A DNA stretch of 10,010 bases from Roseovarius sp. (GTDB lineage Bacteria > Pseudomonadota > Alphaproteobacteria > Rhodobacterales > Rhodobacteraceae). Both the position numbers and the translations under genes were made by a program. The DNA is taken from NCBI GenBank assembly GCA_021767845.1, contig JAASSQ010000103.1, positions 1 to 10,010 on the forward strand, given 5' to 3'. The notes beneath the pieces are model-generated. The model worked only from the letters and a program-made list of their open reading frames with translations, did no database searches and was not told where the DNA came from. Shown piece by piece: positions 1 through 6,179 of the stretch. Each line of letters starts with the position of its first letter. Positions within the stretch are counted from its first letter, which is position 1.

Positions 1-108
1 CCCGCAGTTCAGCCCCGAGAACACCCCCGACGACGCCCCCCCGCGCCGCGTGAAGAACCCGTGGCGCAGCGGGGCAAGGCTGTCGGCGGTGATGATTTCC
101 AGCGTCAT
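1..108 (-). CDS. pgeF: PgeF/YfiH-family protein (peptidoglycan editing factor, 'laccase-domain'), N-terminal fragment
   Basis: Only the first 36 codons are in the window; the gene continues past the left edge. The translation begins MTLEIITADSLAPLRHGFFT and goes on with RRGGASSGVFSGLNCG. The HGFFTRRGGxSxGxxxGLNCG block is the hallmark N-terminal motif of the PgeF/YfiH family (COG1496). Members have been described as multicopper polyphenol oxidases, as purine nucleoside phosphorylase/deaminase-like enzymes, and in E. coli as a factor that removes wrongly made UDP-MurNAc-L-Ser so that serine does not enter peptidoglycan. The ATG lies in an ATGA overlap with the stop of the upstream methyltransferase gene, which supports this start and suggests translational coupling. 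The catalytic His/Cys residues fall outside the window, so activity cannot be judged. Confidence 0.88.
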   Translation of the reverse strand, partial: MTLEIITADSLAPLRHGFFTRRGGASSGVFSGLNCG

Positions 109-1169
109 GCGTCCAGTCCCGGCGGCGGGGCCGCGGCTTCGGGGTAAAGGCCCAGTATCTTGAAGAGCGTCCCCATTTCCTGCGGATGGGTCAAGCGCCG
201 ATGTGCCGCCACATGCGCCTCCAGCGCCGCACCCTCCAGCTTGGCTGCCAGCGCCTGGGCGCGCGCGGTGATGCCCAGCCGTTCCAGAAACACCCCTTGC
301 GCGGTCAGCCGCGTGTGCCGCGCGGGCGCGGCGGCACGGGCCAGCGCCTCGAAATCCACATGCGCGGTCAGGTCCGCCGATCCCGGCGTGTCCAGCGGGT
401 CGGCGCGCGTATGCCCGCGCACCGCCTGCAACGTGTCACCCAGCGACCGCCAGTCGCCGTAATCCACGATCAGCGCCGCGCCGCCGTGGCCCGCGATCCG
501 CGCCCCGATCTCCGCGGCCGCCGCCTGCGCCGCCGGGCACAGCTCCACGATATCGCCGTCGCGCGTATCCTCCAGCCGGTGCGCCAGCGCGCCCACCTCC
601 TTGACCTCGCTCAGCCCGATGGCCAGGCGGCCGTCGCGCAACCCCACGCAGCGTTCGCGCCAGCCCGCGCCCTCGCGCTGCACCTGCCGCACGGGCAGGG
701 CGTCAAAGAACTCGTTGGCCAGCAGGAACAGCGGCGCATCGGGCAACGCGCCCGCATGGTCGTGCCACGCGATATCGTCGCGCCCGAGCGTTTCGGCCTG
801 CACCGCGCGCAAGGCGGGCGAGGTCTCGACCAGGTGCACCCGTGCCGCGTCGTGAAACCCCGGCACCGCGCGGGTGGCGCGCAGCACATCGGCCATCAGC
901 GTGCCGCGCCCAGGGCCGCATTCGGCCAGAACGAGGGGCGCGGGCGCCCCCTGGTCCAGCCACGCCTGCGCCAGCGCCAGGCCCAGAAGCTCGCCGAACA
1001 TCTGGCTGATCTCGGGGGCGGTGGTGAAATCGCCGCCCGCGCCCAGCGGATCGCGCCTGGCGTAATAGCCGTGCTCGGGATGCATCAGGCACTCGGCCAT
1101 GTAATCGGCGATGGTGATCGGCCCGTCGGCCCGGATGCGCGCGCTCAGGATGTCGGCCAGCGCGCTCAT
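105..1169 (-). CDS. MidA/NDUFAF7-family class I SAM-dependent methyltransferase (COG1565)
   Basis: The protein has 354 residues, normal for the family. Residues 46-60 carry the conserved block GDFTTAPEISQMFGE. Residues 83-94 (ECGPGRGTLMAD) form the glycine-rich SAM-binding loop after a beta strand. NEFFDALPV at 152-160 is the other family signature, and a C-terminal GTLFKILGLYP stretch is also typical. The mitochondrial homologue NDUFAF7/MidA methylates an arginine of the complex I 49-kDa subunit and is needed for complex I assembly. A like role on NuoD in bacteria is plausible but inferred. I start the gene at the ATG at 1169, which overlaps the lgt stop as ATGA. The open frame continues upstream through lgt, but that part is an antisense-type shadow without homology. 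The stop overlaps the pgeF start in the same ATGA way. No signal peptide or membrane helix is seen, so it should be cytoplasmic. Confidence 0.92.
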   Translation of the reverse strand: MSALADILSARIRADGPITIADYMAECLMHPEHGYYARRDPLGAGGDFTTAPEISQMFGELLGLALAQAWLDQGAPAPLVLAECGPGRGTLMADVLRATRAVPGFHDAARVHLVETSPALRAVQAETLGRDDIAWHDHAGALPDAPLFLLANEFFDALPVRQVQREGAGWRERCVGLRDGRLAIGLSEVKEVGALAHRLEDTRDGDIVELCPAAQAAAAEIGARIAGHGGAALIVDYGDWRSLGDTLQAVRGHTRADPLDTPGSADLTAHVDFEALARAAAPARHTRLTAQGVFLERLGITARAQALAAKLEGAALEAHVAAHRRLTHPQEMGTLFKILGLYPEAAAPPPGLDA

Positions 1170-2053
1170 GCCCGCGCCCGGCGCGCCCAGAGGACAAAGC
1201 CCGCCCCCAGCACCACCATCGGCAACGACAGAAGCTGCCCCATGCTCAGCCCCCAGTCGCCGGCCTGCACCACGTATCCCATCGGGTTTCCGGCGGTGAT
1301 GAACTGCGGATCGGCCTCGCGCACGAATTCCACCACGAAGCGCGACAGGCCATAGCCCGCGAAGAACACGCCGGTCGCCAGCCCCGGCCGCTTCAGCGCG
1401 CCGCGCGCCCAGACCAGCCACAGCAGCACCGCGCCCAGAACCAGCCCTTCCAGCCCCGCCTCGTACAGCTGCGAGGGGTGGCGCGCACACGCCCCCTCCA
1501 CGCCGGGACAATCCTGCGCGCGCGGGCCGGGAAAGATCACGCCCCAGGGCAGGTCGGTGGGCCGGCCCCACAGCTCGGCATTGATGAAATTCGCGATCCG
1601 TCCCAGCAGCAGGCCTGCGGGCGTCGCCATGCACAGCACATCGGCCACCGACAGCCACGGGATGCCACGCCGCCACGAAAACAGGATGCAGGCCACCACG
1701 ACGCCCAGCAGCCCCCCGTGAAAGGCCATACCGCCCTGCCACACCTTCAGGATCTCGGCTGGGTGCGCCAGGTAATAGCCCGGCTGGTAGAACAGCACGA
1801 ATCCCAGGCGCCCGCCCAGGATCACGCCCAGGATCACCCAGGTCAGCAGATCCTCGACCGCGCGGGCATCCATCGGCGCTTCGCCGCCGGGCCACAGATG
1901 CGGCCGCCGCACCGTGGCCACCACCAGCCGCCAGCCGATCACGATCCCCACGATATAGGCCAGCGCATACCAGCGCAGCGCGAACTCCATCCCGAAGATC
2001 GAAATGGAAAAGATCTCGGGCGAGATGTCGGGAAAGGGGATCGCGGCTTTCAT
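1166..2053 (-). CDS. lgt: Phosphatidylglycerol--prolipoprotein diacylglyceryl transferase
   Basis: Lgt moves the diacylglyceryl group of phosphatidylglycerol onto the lipobox cysteine of prolipoproteins, the first step of lipoprotein maturation, in the inner membrane. The 295-residue product has several hydrophobic helices and the family motifs in order: GGMAFHGGLLG at 108-118 with H112 (the counterpart of the E. coli catalytic-region His103), the signature GRIANFINAELWGRPTDLPW at 151-170 with R152 (E. coli Arg143), RHPSQLYEA at 191-199, and VEFVREAD at 241-248 with R245 (E. coli Arg239). The ATG at 2053 is preceded by AGGAAG about 6 bases upstream. The open frame reaches back to 2545 but the added part has no homology and runs antisense to the neighbouring gene. 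lgt heads the minus-strand run lgt / methyltransferase / pgeF and diverges from the ubiK-type gene across 96 bases. Confidence 0.96.
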   Translation of the reverse strand: MKAAIPFPDISPEIFSISIFGMEFALRWYALAYIVGIVIGWRLVVATVRRPHLWPGGEAPMDARAVEDLLTWVILGVILGGRLGFVLFYQPGYYLAHPAEILKVWQGGMAFHGGLLGVVVACILFSWRRGIPWLSVADVLCMATPAGLLLGRIANFINAELWGRPTDLPWGVIFPGPRAQDCPGVEGACARHPSQLYEAGLEGLVLGAVLLWLVWARGALKRPGLATGVFFAGYGLSRFVVEFVREADPQFITAGNPMGYVVQAGDWGLSMGQLLSLPMVVLGAGFVLWARRARA

Positions 2054-2092
2054 GGCGTCTTCCTGCCCTCGGCGCTCGGGGGAAGTCAATCC

Positions 2093-2121
2093 TTGTCCCC
2101 GCGCGCTGCAGGCTCCATATA
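2093..2121 (+). promoter_or_regulatory. Candidate sigma-70-type promoter for the ubiK-type gene
   Basis: In the 96-base divergent gap, TTGTCC (2093-2098) is followed after 17 bases by CATATA (2116-2121). The first three bases of the -35 match consensus, which matters most in this group of bacteria, but the -10 is weak. Transcription would begin about 20 bases before the ATG at 2150. The same gap has TTGACT on the minus strand (2089-2084) facing lgt, but no convincing -10 at the right distance. These are motif matches only. Confidence 0.35.
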
Positions 2122-2149
2122 GAAGGCGACACGACAGGCGGAGAGACCC

Positions 2150-2395
2150 ATGCAAAGCCGCAACAAGGTTCTGGACGACATCTCGCAACTGATGACCAAC
2201 GCGATGGGCGTGGCCCAGGGCGCCCGCGAAGAGGCCGAGACGGCCATGAAATCCATGCTCGACCGCTGGCTGGCCGACCGCGATTTCGTCACGCGCGAGG
2301 AATTCGATGCCGTCCGCGCGATGGCCCAGAAGGCGCGCGAGGAAAACGAGGCGCTCAAGGCCCGGATCGAGGCGCTGGAAAACGCGGCCAGGTAA
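2150..2395 (+). CDS. ubiK: UbiK/BMFP-family accessory factor for ubiquinone biosynthesis (DUF526)
   Basis: This is a small, 81-residue cytoplasmic protein starting MQSRNKVLDDISQLMTNAMG. The N-terminal half has the family's amphipathic helix and the block MLDRWLADRDFVTREEFD. The C-terminal half, from about residue 50, is a short coiled coil rich in A, E, K and R (REENEALKARIEALE). This layout matches the BMFP/UbiK family (COG2960). UbiK in Salmonella and E. coli works with UbiJ in the soluble complex that hydroxylates ubiquinone precursors; the Brucella relative BMFP is membrane-fusogenic and trimeric. The ATG at 2150 has GGAGAG 4-5 bases upstream. It is divergent from lgt and 58 bases upstream of the rhomboid gene on the same strand. 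The family call is firm; the ubiquinone role is carried over from enterobacteria. Confidence 0.9.
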   Translation: MQSRNKVLDDISQLMTNAMGVAQGAREEAETAMKSMLDRWLADRDFVTREEFDAVRAMAQKAREENEALKARIEALENAAR

Positions 2396-2453
2396 CGCCG
2401 CGCGCCGTGCTCGCGTCCCCCTTTCCAATTCCGCAAAAGGTCGGCGTCCCGTC

Positions 2454-3125
2454 ATGAGCACGCCCCACCCCGGACAAAGGCCCCTGCGCCCCGCCGCGCC
2501 GCAATCCGGCGCGCCGCGTTTCCTGTGGGTGCTGGTCGGCATCATGGCCGGGATCGAGGCCGTTCTGGGCCTGTCGGGCGCGGGCTATCTCGGGCCGCCC
2601 GACCTGCGCTGGACGGCGTTCCGCTTCGGGGCCTTCTGGGTGCCGATCCTCGATGGGCAGGTCATGCCGCTCTACCCGGGGCAGGGCGTGGCGATGTTCC
2701 TGACCTACGCCTTCCTGCATGGCGGGCTGGCGCACCTGGCGCTGAACGGCGTGGTGCTCCTGTCGCTGGGCAAATTCGTGGCCGAGCGGATCGGCCCGGC
2801 GCGCACCCTGTGGCTGTTGCTGCTGGCGGCGGTCGCGGGCGGGGCGGGCTTCGGCTTCCTGTCCTCGGGTGGTGCGCCGATGGTGGGCGCGTCGGGCGCG
2901 GTCTTCGGCCTCATCGGGCTGTGGCAATGCTGGGACTATCGCGCGCGCCGCCGCGCGGGCCTCCCCGTCCGGCCCGTGCTGGGCGCGATCGTCGCGCTGG
3001 CGGTGGCCAACGTGGTGCTCTTCGTCTTCCTCTACGGCGGCCTGGCGTGGGAGGCGCATCTCGGCGGCTGGCTCGCCGGGTGGGTCTCGGGCTTCGGCTT
3101 CGCACGGCCCCGCTGGCGGATCTGA
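2454..3125 (+). CDS. Rhomboid-family intramembrane serine protease
   Basis: The protein has 223 residues with about six hydrophobic helices, typical of small bacterial rhomboids. The active-site pattern is complete: H89, H94 and N98 in FLHGGLAHLALNG (the HxxxxHxxxN motif of helix 2, N98 as oxyanion residue), the nucleophile S147 in GASG (145-148) followed by AVFGLIGL, and the partner H202 in WEAHLGGWLAG. It should therefore be an active protease that cuts membrane-anchored proteins within or near the bilayer; the substrate is unknown. I chose the ATG at 2454 because the protein then has a short polar N-tail before helix 1. The ribosome site is poor (AAAGG about 13 bases upstream), and the frame is open further upstream inside ubiK. 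It is probably co-transcribed with the ubiK-type gene, since the 58-base gap shows no terminator. Confidence 0.93.
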   Translation: MSTPHPGQRPLRPAAPQSGAPRFLWVLVGIMAGIEAVLGLSGAGYLGPPDLRWTAFRFGAFWVPILDGQVMPLYPGQGVAMFLTYAFLHGGLAHLALNGVVLLSLGKFVAERIGPARTLWLLLLAAVAGGAGFGFLSSGGAPMVGASGAVFGLIGLWQCWDYRARRRAGLPVRPVLGAIVALAVANVVLFVFLYGGLAWEAHLGGWLAGWVSGFGFARPRWRI

Positions 3126-3356
3126 GCCGCGCGCGCTCCTCGGCTGACCGCTGCGTCATCTCGCCTGAAATGCCGGCCTTTTTGGGCCGGGCCGTGGTGC
3201 GGGTGAAGCGGGCGCAAGCTCGTGAAATGCCCGATGGTCCGACATCGCCCCGAGGGCAGGGCGCCGAAGCAGGCCGCCATCCTCGGATGCGATGGTCCGC
3301 GCAAACAGGGCCTGCCACCCCATCCGGTAAGCACGCATGCCCCGGCGCGGGCCGGA
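3126..3356. other. Convergent intergenic gap without a convincing gene
   Basis: This 231-base gap lies between the ends of the rhomboid gene (plus) and the carboxypeptidase gene (minus). It contains a 6-bp hairpin with a T-rich loop (CCGGCC at 3173-3178, GGCCGG at 3185-3190) about 50 bases past the rhomboid stop, but no T-run after it, so it is a poor intrinsic terminator for either side. The decamer CGATGGTCCG occurs twice (3232-3241 and 3290-3299), 58 bases apart. A 60-codon minus-strand frame (3338-3156) is rich in A, R and P, has no recognisable motif, and I do not call it. I could not match the stretch to a tRNA, 4.5S, 6S, RNase P or cobalamin riboswitch pattern by eye. Confidence 0.5.
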
Positions 3357-4832
3357 TCAGGCGCCGCCGCCGGGTTCGATCATGAAACAGGTGACCTGCT
3401 TGGCCTGAAGCCTGCGGCAGGCCAGGTCGGCGGTCTCGCGGGTCAGGCCCATGAAATTCGCGTCGAACCCGGTCGGCCGCTTGACCACCTTGCGCAGGCT
3501 GCCGTCCAGCGTGCCGATCTCGCTCAGCGCGGTTTTCAGCAGGATCTTGCGCGCCGCGTACTGGCTGGGATAGCGGCCGACATTGATCCCCCAGTTGCGT
3601 CCGCCCGAGGTGGAGACGCGGGTCACGACCTCCTGGATGGGGTCTTCGGCCGGAGCCTCGGCACGGGCCAGGACCAGGTCCTCGGGGCGCGGTCTGGGGG
3701 TGATCTCGGGCGTGGCGGCGGGCGGAGGCGTTGCTGCGGCGCCGCGCGCGACCGGCTCCTCGGTGGCTTCCCCGGCCTCTGCCACGGCCACGGCCTCCTG
3801 CGCGGCCAGCACCGCCTGTTCTATATCCTCGCGCGCCGCGACCACGACCGGGGCGGGCTCTTCTGCCACGGGGCGGGGCTGCGGGCGCAGGCTGCGCTTG
3901 ACGGCGGCGGCCGAGGCCAGCCGCACCTTGCGCCCGAACCCGCCGGGCGTGCCATCTTCCACCTTGCCCATGTAGGCGGGCCGGCGCGGCTTGTGCAGGG
4001 CCACGCGGCTGGGCGCGCGGCGGAAGCCCAGGTCCAGCAACTCGGCCACCTTGGCGTTGCGCGTCGCGGTCGAGCGGCCGCCGAACACCGTCGCGATCAC
4101 CCGCTCGCCGCCGCGCTCGGCGCTGGCCACCAGGTTGAAGCCCGCCGCGCGGGTGTAGCCGGTCTTGATCCCGTCGGCCCCGCGGTAGCTGCGCAGCAGC
4201 TTGCGGTTGGTGTGATAGACCTTGCGCACCCCGGCATCCGCCGTGATCCGCGAGAACAGGTTGTAGTATTCGGGATAGTCATAGAACACGTGCCGGCCCA
4301 GGATCGTCATGTCGCGCGCCGTGGACAGGTGCCCGCTTTCCGTCAGGCCGTGGGCATTCTTGAAGGTGGTGCGCGTCATGCCCATCGCCTTGGCGGTGCG
4401 GTTCATCCGGCGCGCAAAGCGGGCCTCGGACCCCTCGATCGCCTCGGCCAGCGCGGTCGCCGCGTCATTGGCCGATTTCACCGCCGCCGCCCGGATCAGA
4501 TAGCGCAGCCGGATCTTCTGGCCGGTGCGCAGGCCCAGCTTGCTGGGCGGCTCGCTGGCCGCATGGGCCGAGATCGTGACCGGCGTATCAAGGCCGATCT
4601 CGCCGTTTTCGACCGCCTCGAACACCACGTAGAGCGTCATCATCTTGGTCAGCGAGGCCGGGTGCAGCCGGGTATCGGCATTGCGCGAATGCAGAACCTC
4701 GCCCGACCGGGCATCCATCACCATCGCTGCATAGGGGGCTGCTGCCGCGCTCAGAGGCACGACCACCAGCATCCAGAATGTCGCCAATGCGACCAGACCC
4801 CAGCGGGTCTGCTGCCTGCTCCAAGCCTTCAT
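3357..4832 (-). CDS. D-alanyl-D-alanine carboxypeptidase (DacA-like, S11) with C-terminal SPOR domain
   Basis: The enzyme trims the terminal D-Ala of peptidoglycan pentapeptides in the periplasm. The 491-residue product begins with a signal peptide (hydrophobic core about 12-30, likely cut near AAA/APY at 30-33). The serine-peptidase S11 triad is intact: SLTK at 60-63 (nucleophile S60, K63), SAN at 120-122, and KTG at 223-225 within DGIKTGYT. After the catalytic domain (to about 275) comes a basic stretch and a long low-complexity linker rich in A, P, E and V (about 310-400). A SPOR domain follows (about 411-488, with NWGINVGRYPSQYAARKIL and a C-terminal QVTCFMIEP strand). SPOR domains bind glycan strands stripped of stem peptides at division sites, so septal targeting is likely. 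No C-terminal amphipathic anchor of the E. coli DacA kind is visible. The ATG at 4832 has a purine-rich but weak ribosome site (AGAGAAGAG). Confidence 0.94.
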   Translation of the reverse strand: MKAWSRQQTRWGLVALATFWMLVVVPLSAAAAPYAAMVMDARSGEVLHSRNADTRLHPASLTKMMTLYVVFEAVENGEIGLDTPVTISAHAASEPPSKLGLRTGQKIRLRYLIRAAAVKSANDAATALAEAIEGSEARFARRMNRTAKAMGMTRTTFKNAHGLTESGHLSTARDMTILGRHVFYDYPEYYNLFSRITADAGVRKVYHTNRKLLRSYRGADGIKTGYTRAAGFNLVASAERGGERVIATVFGGRSTATRNAKVAELLDLGFRRAPSRVALHKPRRPAYMGKVEDGTPGGFGRKVRLASAAAVKRSLRPQPRPVAEEPAPVVVAAREDIEQAVLAAQEAVAVAEAGEATEEPVARGAAATPPPAATPEITPRPRPEDLVLARAEAPAEDPIQEVVTRVSTSGGRNWGINVGRYPSQYAARKILLKTALSEIGTLDGSLRKVVKRPTGFDANFMGLTRETADLACRRLQAKQVTCFMIEPGGGA

Positions 4833-4936
4833 GGAACCACTCTTCTCTGCCTCTCGTGCCGCCGGTTTCCGGCTGGCGCGTTTTTTTGTTTATGAAATCA
4901 GGCTAGCACAGCGCGCCGAGTCTGGAAAGTGCCCAT

Positions 4937-4965
4937 TTTACAAGGGCCTTGTCCGGGCGCTTCAA
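4937..4965 (-). promoter_or_regulatory. Candidate promoter for the carboxypeptidase gene
   Basis: On the minus strand TTGAAG (4965-4960) is followed after exactly 17 bases by TGTAAA (4942-4937). This would give a leader of about 100 bases before the ATG at 4832. A small inverted repeat, TGCGGC/GCCGCA (4982-4987 and 4990-4995), lies just upstream of the -35 and could be an operator or chance. The leader holds a run of seven A on the minus strand (in + numbering, T near 4880-4887). Motif match only. Confidence 0.35.
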
Positions 4966-5046
4966 CATGTTGCGAGTGGGCTGCGGCAGGCCGCAACACC
5001 GGCCATTGTGGCAGGAATGTGGCGACGAAAAATGACCCGCCAACGC

Positions 5047-5073
5047 AAAGGGGCGCGCCGCGTGGCGCGCCCC
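5047..5073 (-). terminator. Intrinsic terminator of the transport operon
   Basis: Read on the minus strand, 27 bases after the binding-protein stop begins a perfect 10-bp stem, GGGGCGCGCC (5073-5064) with GGCGCGCCCC (5059-5050), closed by a 4-base loop. It is followed by TTTGCGTT and, a little later, a run of five T. Stem strength, tight loop and T-rich tail fit a rho-independent terminator. Its position fits the end of the minus-strand ABC operon and shields the carboxypeptidase gene from read-through. Confidence 0.72.
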
Positions 5074-5100
5074 CTGACGATGCATTTCATCCGCTGCGGA

Positions 5101-6093
5101 TCAGTTCAGCGCCTTGTCGGTGATCTCATGCGTCCAGGCGGCGTCGCCCGGATGCTCGGTGATCACCGGGTCCGACCCGCCCGACAGCAGCGACTCGACC
5201 GTCCGTTCGAAATCGGCCGGGTCCAGCGCACCGTTCGATCCGGCGGTCAGCTTGGCAACCTCACCCATCATGCGGATCTGGTGCTTTTCGGTCTGGGCGC
5301 CGGTGGCGTCGTTGTCCAGAACGATCATGGCCGCTTCCTCGGGGTTTTCCTCGGCCCATTTCCAGCCCTTCATCGAGGCCCGCACGAAGCGCGCCAGCTT
5401 GTCCACCTCGGCCGGGTCGTCCAGCTTGTCCTCCAGCACGTAAAGCCCGTCTTCCAGCGTCGCGACGCCCTGGTCCTCGTATTTGAAGGTCACCAGTTCC
5501 TTGGGCGTCAGGCCTGCGTCGATCACCTGCCAGTACTCGTTATAGGTCATGGTCGAGATGCAATCGGCCTGGCCCTGCAGCAGCGGATCGACGTTGAACC
5601 CCTGCTTGAGCACCGTGACCCCGTCCTCGCCGCCATCGGTGGGGATGCCAAGCTGGCTCATCCAGCTCAGGAACGGGAATTCGTTGCCGAAGAACCACAC
5701 GCCCAGGGTGCGGCCGGGGAAATCCTCGGGGCTGGTCACCCCGGTGCTTTTCAGGCAGGTCAGCATCATGCCCGAGCTCTTGAAGGGTTGCGCGATATTG
5801 ACCAGCGGCAGGCCCTTTTCCCGCGCCGACAGCGCGGCGGGCATCCATTCCACGGTCACGTCCGCGCCGCCACCCGCGATCACCTGGGTCGGCGCGATGT
5901 CGGGGCCGCCGGGCTTGATCGTGACGTTCAGGTCTTCTTCCTCGTAGAAGCCCTTGTCCTGGGCCACGTAGTAGCCCGCGAACTGTGCTTGCGTCACCCA
6001 TTTCAGCTGCAGGGTCAGGTCGTCGGCGGCCTGCGCCATGCCGGCCCACAGCCCCGCCGCGGCCAGCCCCAGTGTGGTTGTCACTTTCTTCAT
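5101..6093 (-). CDS. ABC transporter periplasmic substrate-binding protein, NMT1/THI5 (ThiY-like) family
   Basis: The protein has 330 residues. It opens with a signal peptide (MKKVTTTLGLAAAGLWAGMA, likely cut after AQA at residue 22), then LTLQLKWVTQAQFAGYYVA, KGFYEEEDLNVTIKPGGPDI and REKGLPLVNIAQ. The KW-x-x-QAQFAGYYVA...GFY...PGGP pattern is the signature of the NMT1/THI5-like family (PF09084, COG0715). Relatives include ThiY, which binds a formylated aminopyrimidine for thiamine salvage. There is no lipobox, so it should be soluble in the periplasm. It is the last gene of the operon with two permeases, an ATPase and dihydropyrimidinase, which suggests a pyrimidine, dihydropyrimidine or hydantoin ligand; the actual ligand cannot be read from sequence. 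The ATG at 6093 has GGGAGAA about 8 bases upstream. A tandem heptamer repeat lies in the 86 bases before it. Confidence 0.9.
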   Translation of the reverse strand: MKKVTTTLGLAAAGLWAGMAQAADDLTLQLKWVTQAQFAGYYVAQDKGFYEEEDLNVTIKPGGPDIAPTQVIAGGGADVTVEWMPAALSAREKGLPLVNIAQPFKSSGMMLTCLKSTGVTSPEDFPGRTLGVWFFGNEFPFLSWMSQLGIPTDGGEDGVTVLKQGFNVDPLLQGQADCISTMTYNEYWQVIDAGLTPKELVTFKYEDQGVATLEDGLYVLEDKLDDPAEVDKLARFVRASMKGWKWAEENPEEAAMIVLDNDATGAQTEKHQIRMMGEVAKLTAGSNGALDPADFERTVESLLSGGSDPVITEHPGDAAWTHEITDKALN

Positions 6094-6124
6094 GTCTGTT
6101 CTCCCATGTTGAACTTGTTTTTGT

Positions 6125-6159
6125 GGTTATTGGTTATCGGTTATCGGTTATCGGTCTTT
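6125..6159. repeat. Tandem 7-bp repeat (GGTTATC) in the permease/binding-protein gap
   Basis: Three perfect copies of GGTTATC (6132-6152) are flanked by one near copy on the left (GGTTATT, 6125-6131) and a decayed one on the right (GGTCTTT, 6153-6159). On the coding (minus) strand the unit reads ACCGATA. The gap 6094-6179 is strikingly AT-rich for this genome, with further ATTATC/ATGATTATC sequence to its right. It lies in the leader just upstream of the binding-protein gene, outside any coding frame. Function unknown: it could be a protein-binding array, an RNA-processing or ribosome-access element, or a slippage product. Confidence 0.9.
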
Positions 6160-6179
6160 ATTATCATGATTATCCTGTG

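Noticed and set aside
186..1355. 389-codon plus-strand frame opposite the methyltransferase gene
   Set aside because: The translation is Arg/Gln/His-rich shadow sequence; the minus strand carries the conserved family motifs.
1170..2132. Upstream open extension of the methyltransferase frame through the lgt gene (a 675-codon frame in total)
   Set aside because: The added part overlaps lgt in another frame, is rich in A, R and G, and has no homology. The conserved protein begins at the ATG at 1169 in an ATGA overlap.
3173..3190. Hairpin CCGGCC/GGCCGG as a terminator for the rhomboid gene
   Set aside because: The stem is only 6 bp and the T-run lies in the loop, not after the stem, so it does not meet the pattern of an intrinsic terminator.
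3156..3338. 60-codon minus-strand frame in the convergent gap
   Set aside because: Composition is typical of chance frames in GC-rich spacer, there is no ribosome site of note and no recognisable motif.
3126..3356. Possible 6S, 4.5S, RNase P RNA or cobalamin riboswitch
   Set aside because: Short resemblances such as GAAGCAGGCCGCC and CCTGCCACCCC do not come with the other conserved blocks of those RNAs.
3222..4895. 557-codon plus-strand frame opposite the carboxypeptidase gene
   Set aside because: It is the GC-driven antisense shadow of a clearly recognised gene with signal peptide, catalytic motifs and SPOR domain; its translation is low-complexity G/A/R/H without any motif.
6125..6159. 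Heptamer repeat as a CRISPR array
   Set aside because: The unit is only 7 bp with no spacers and no cas genes nearby; it is a simple tandem repeat.
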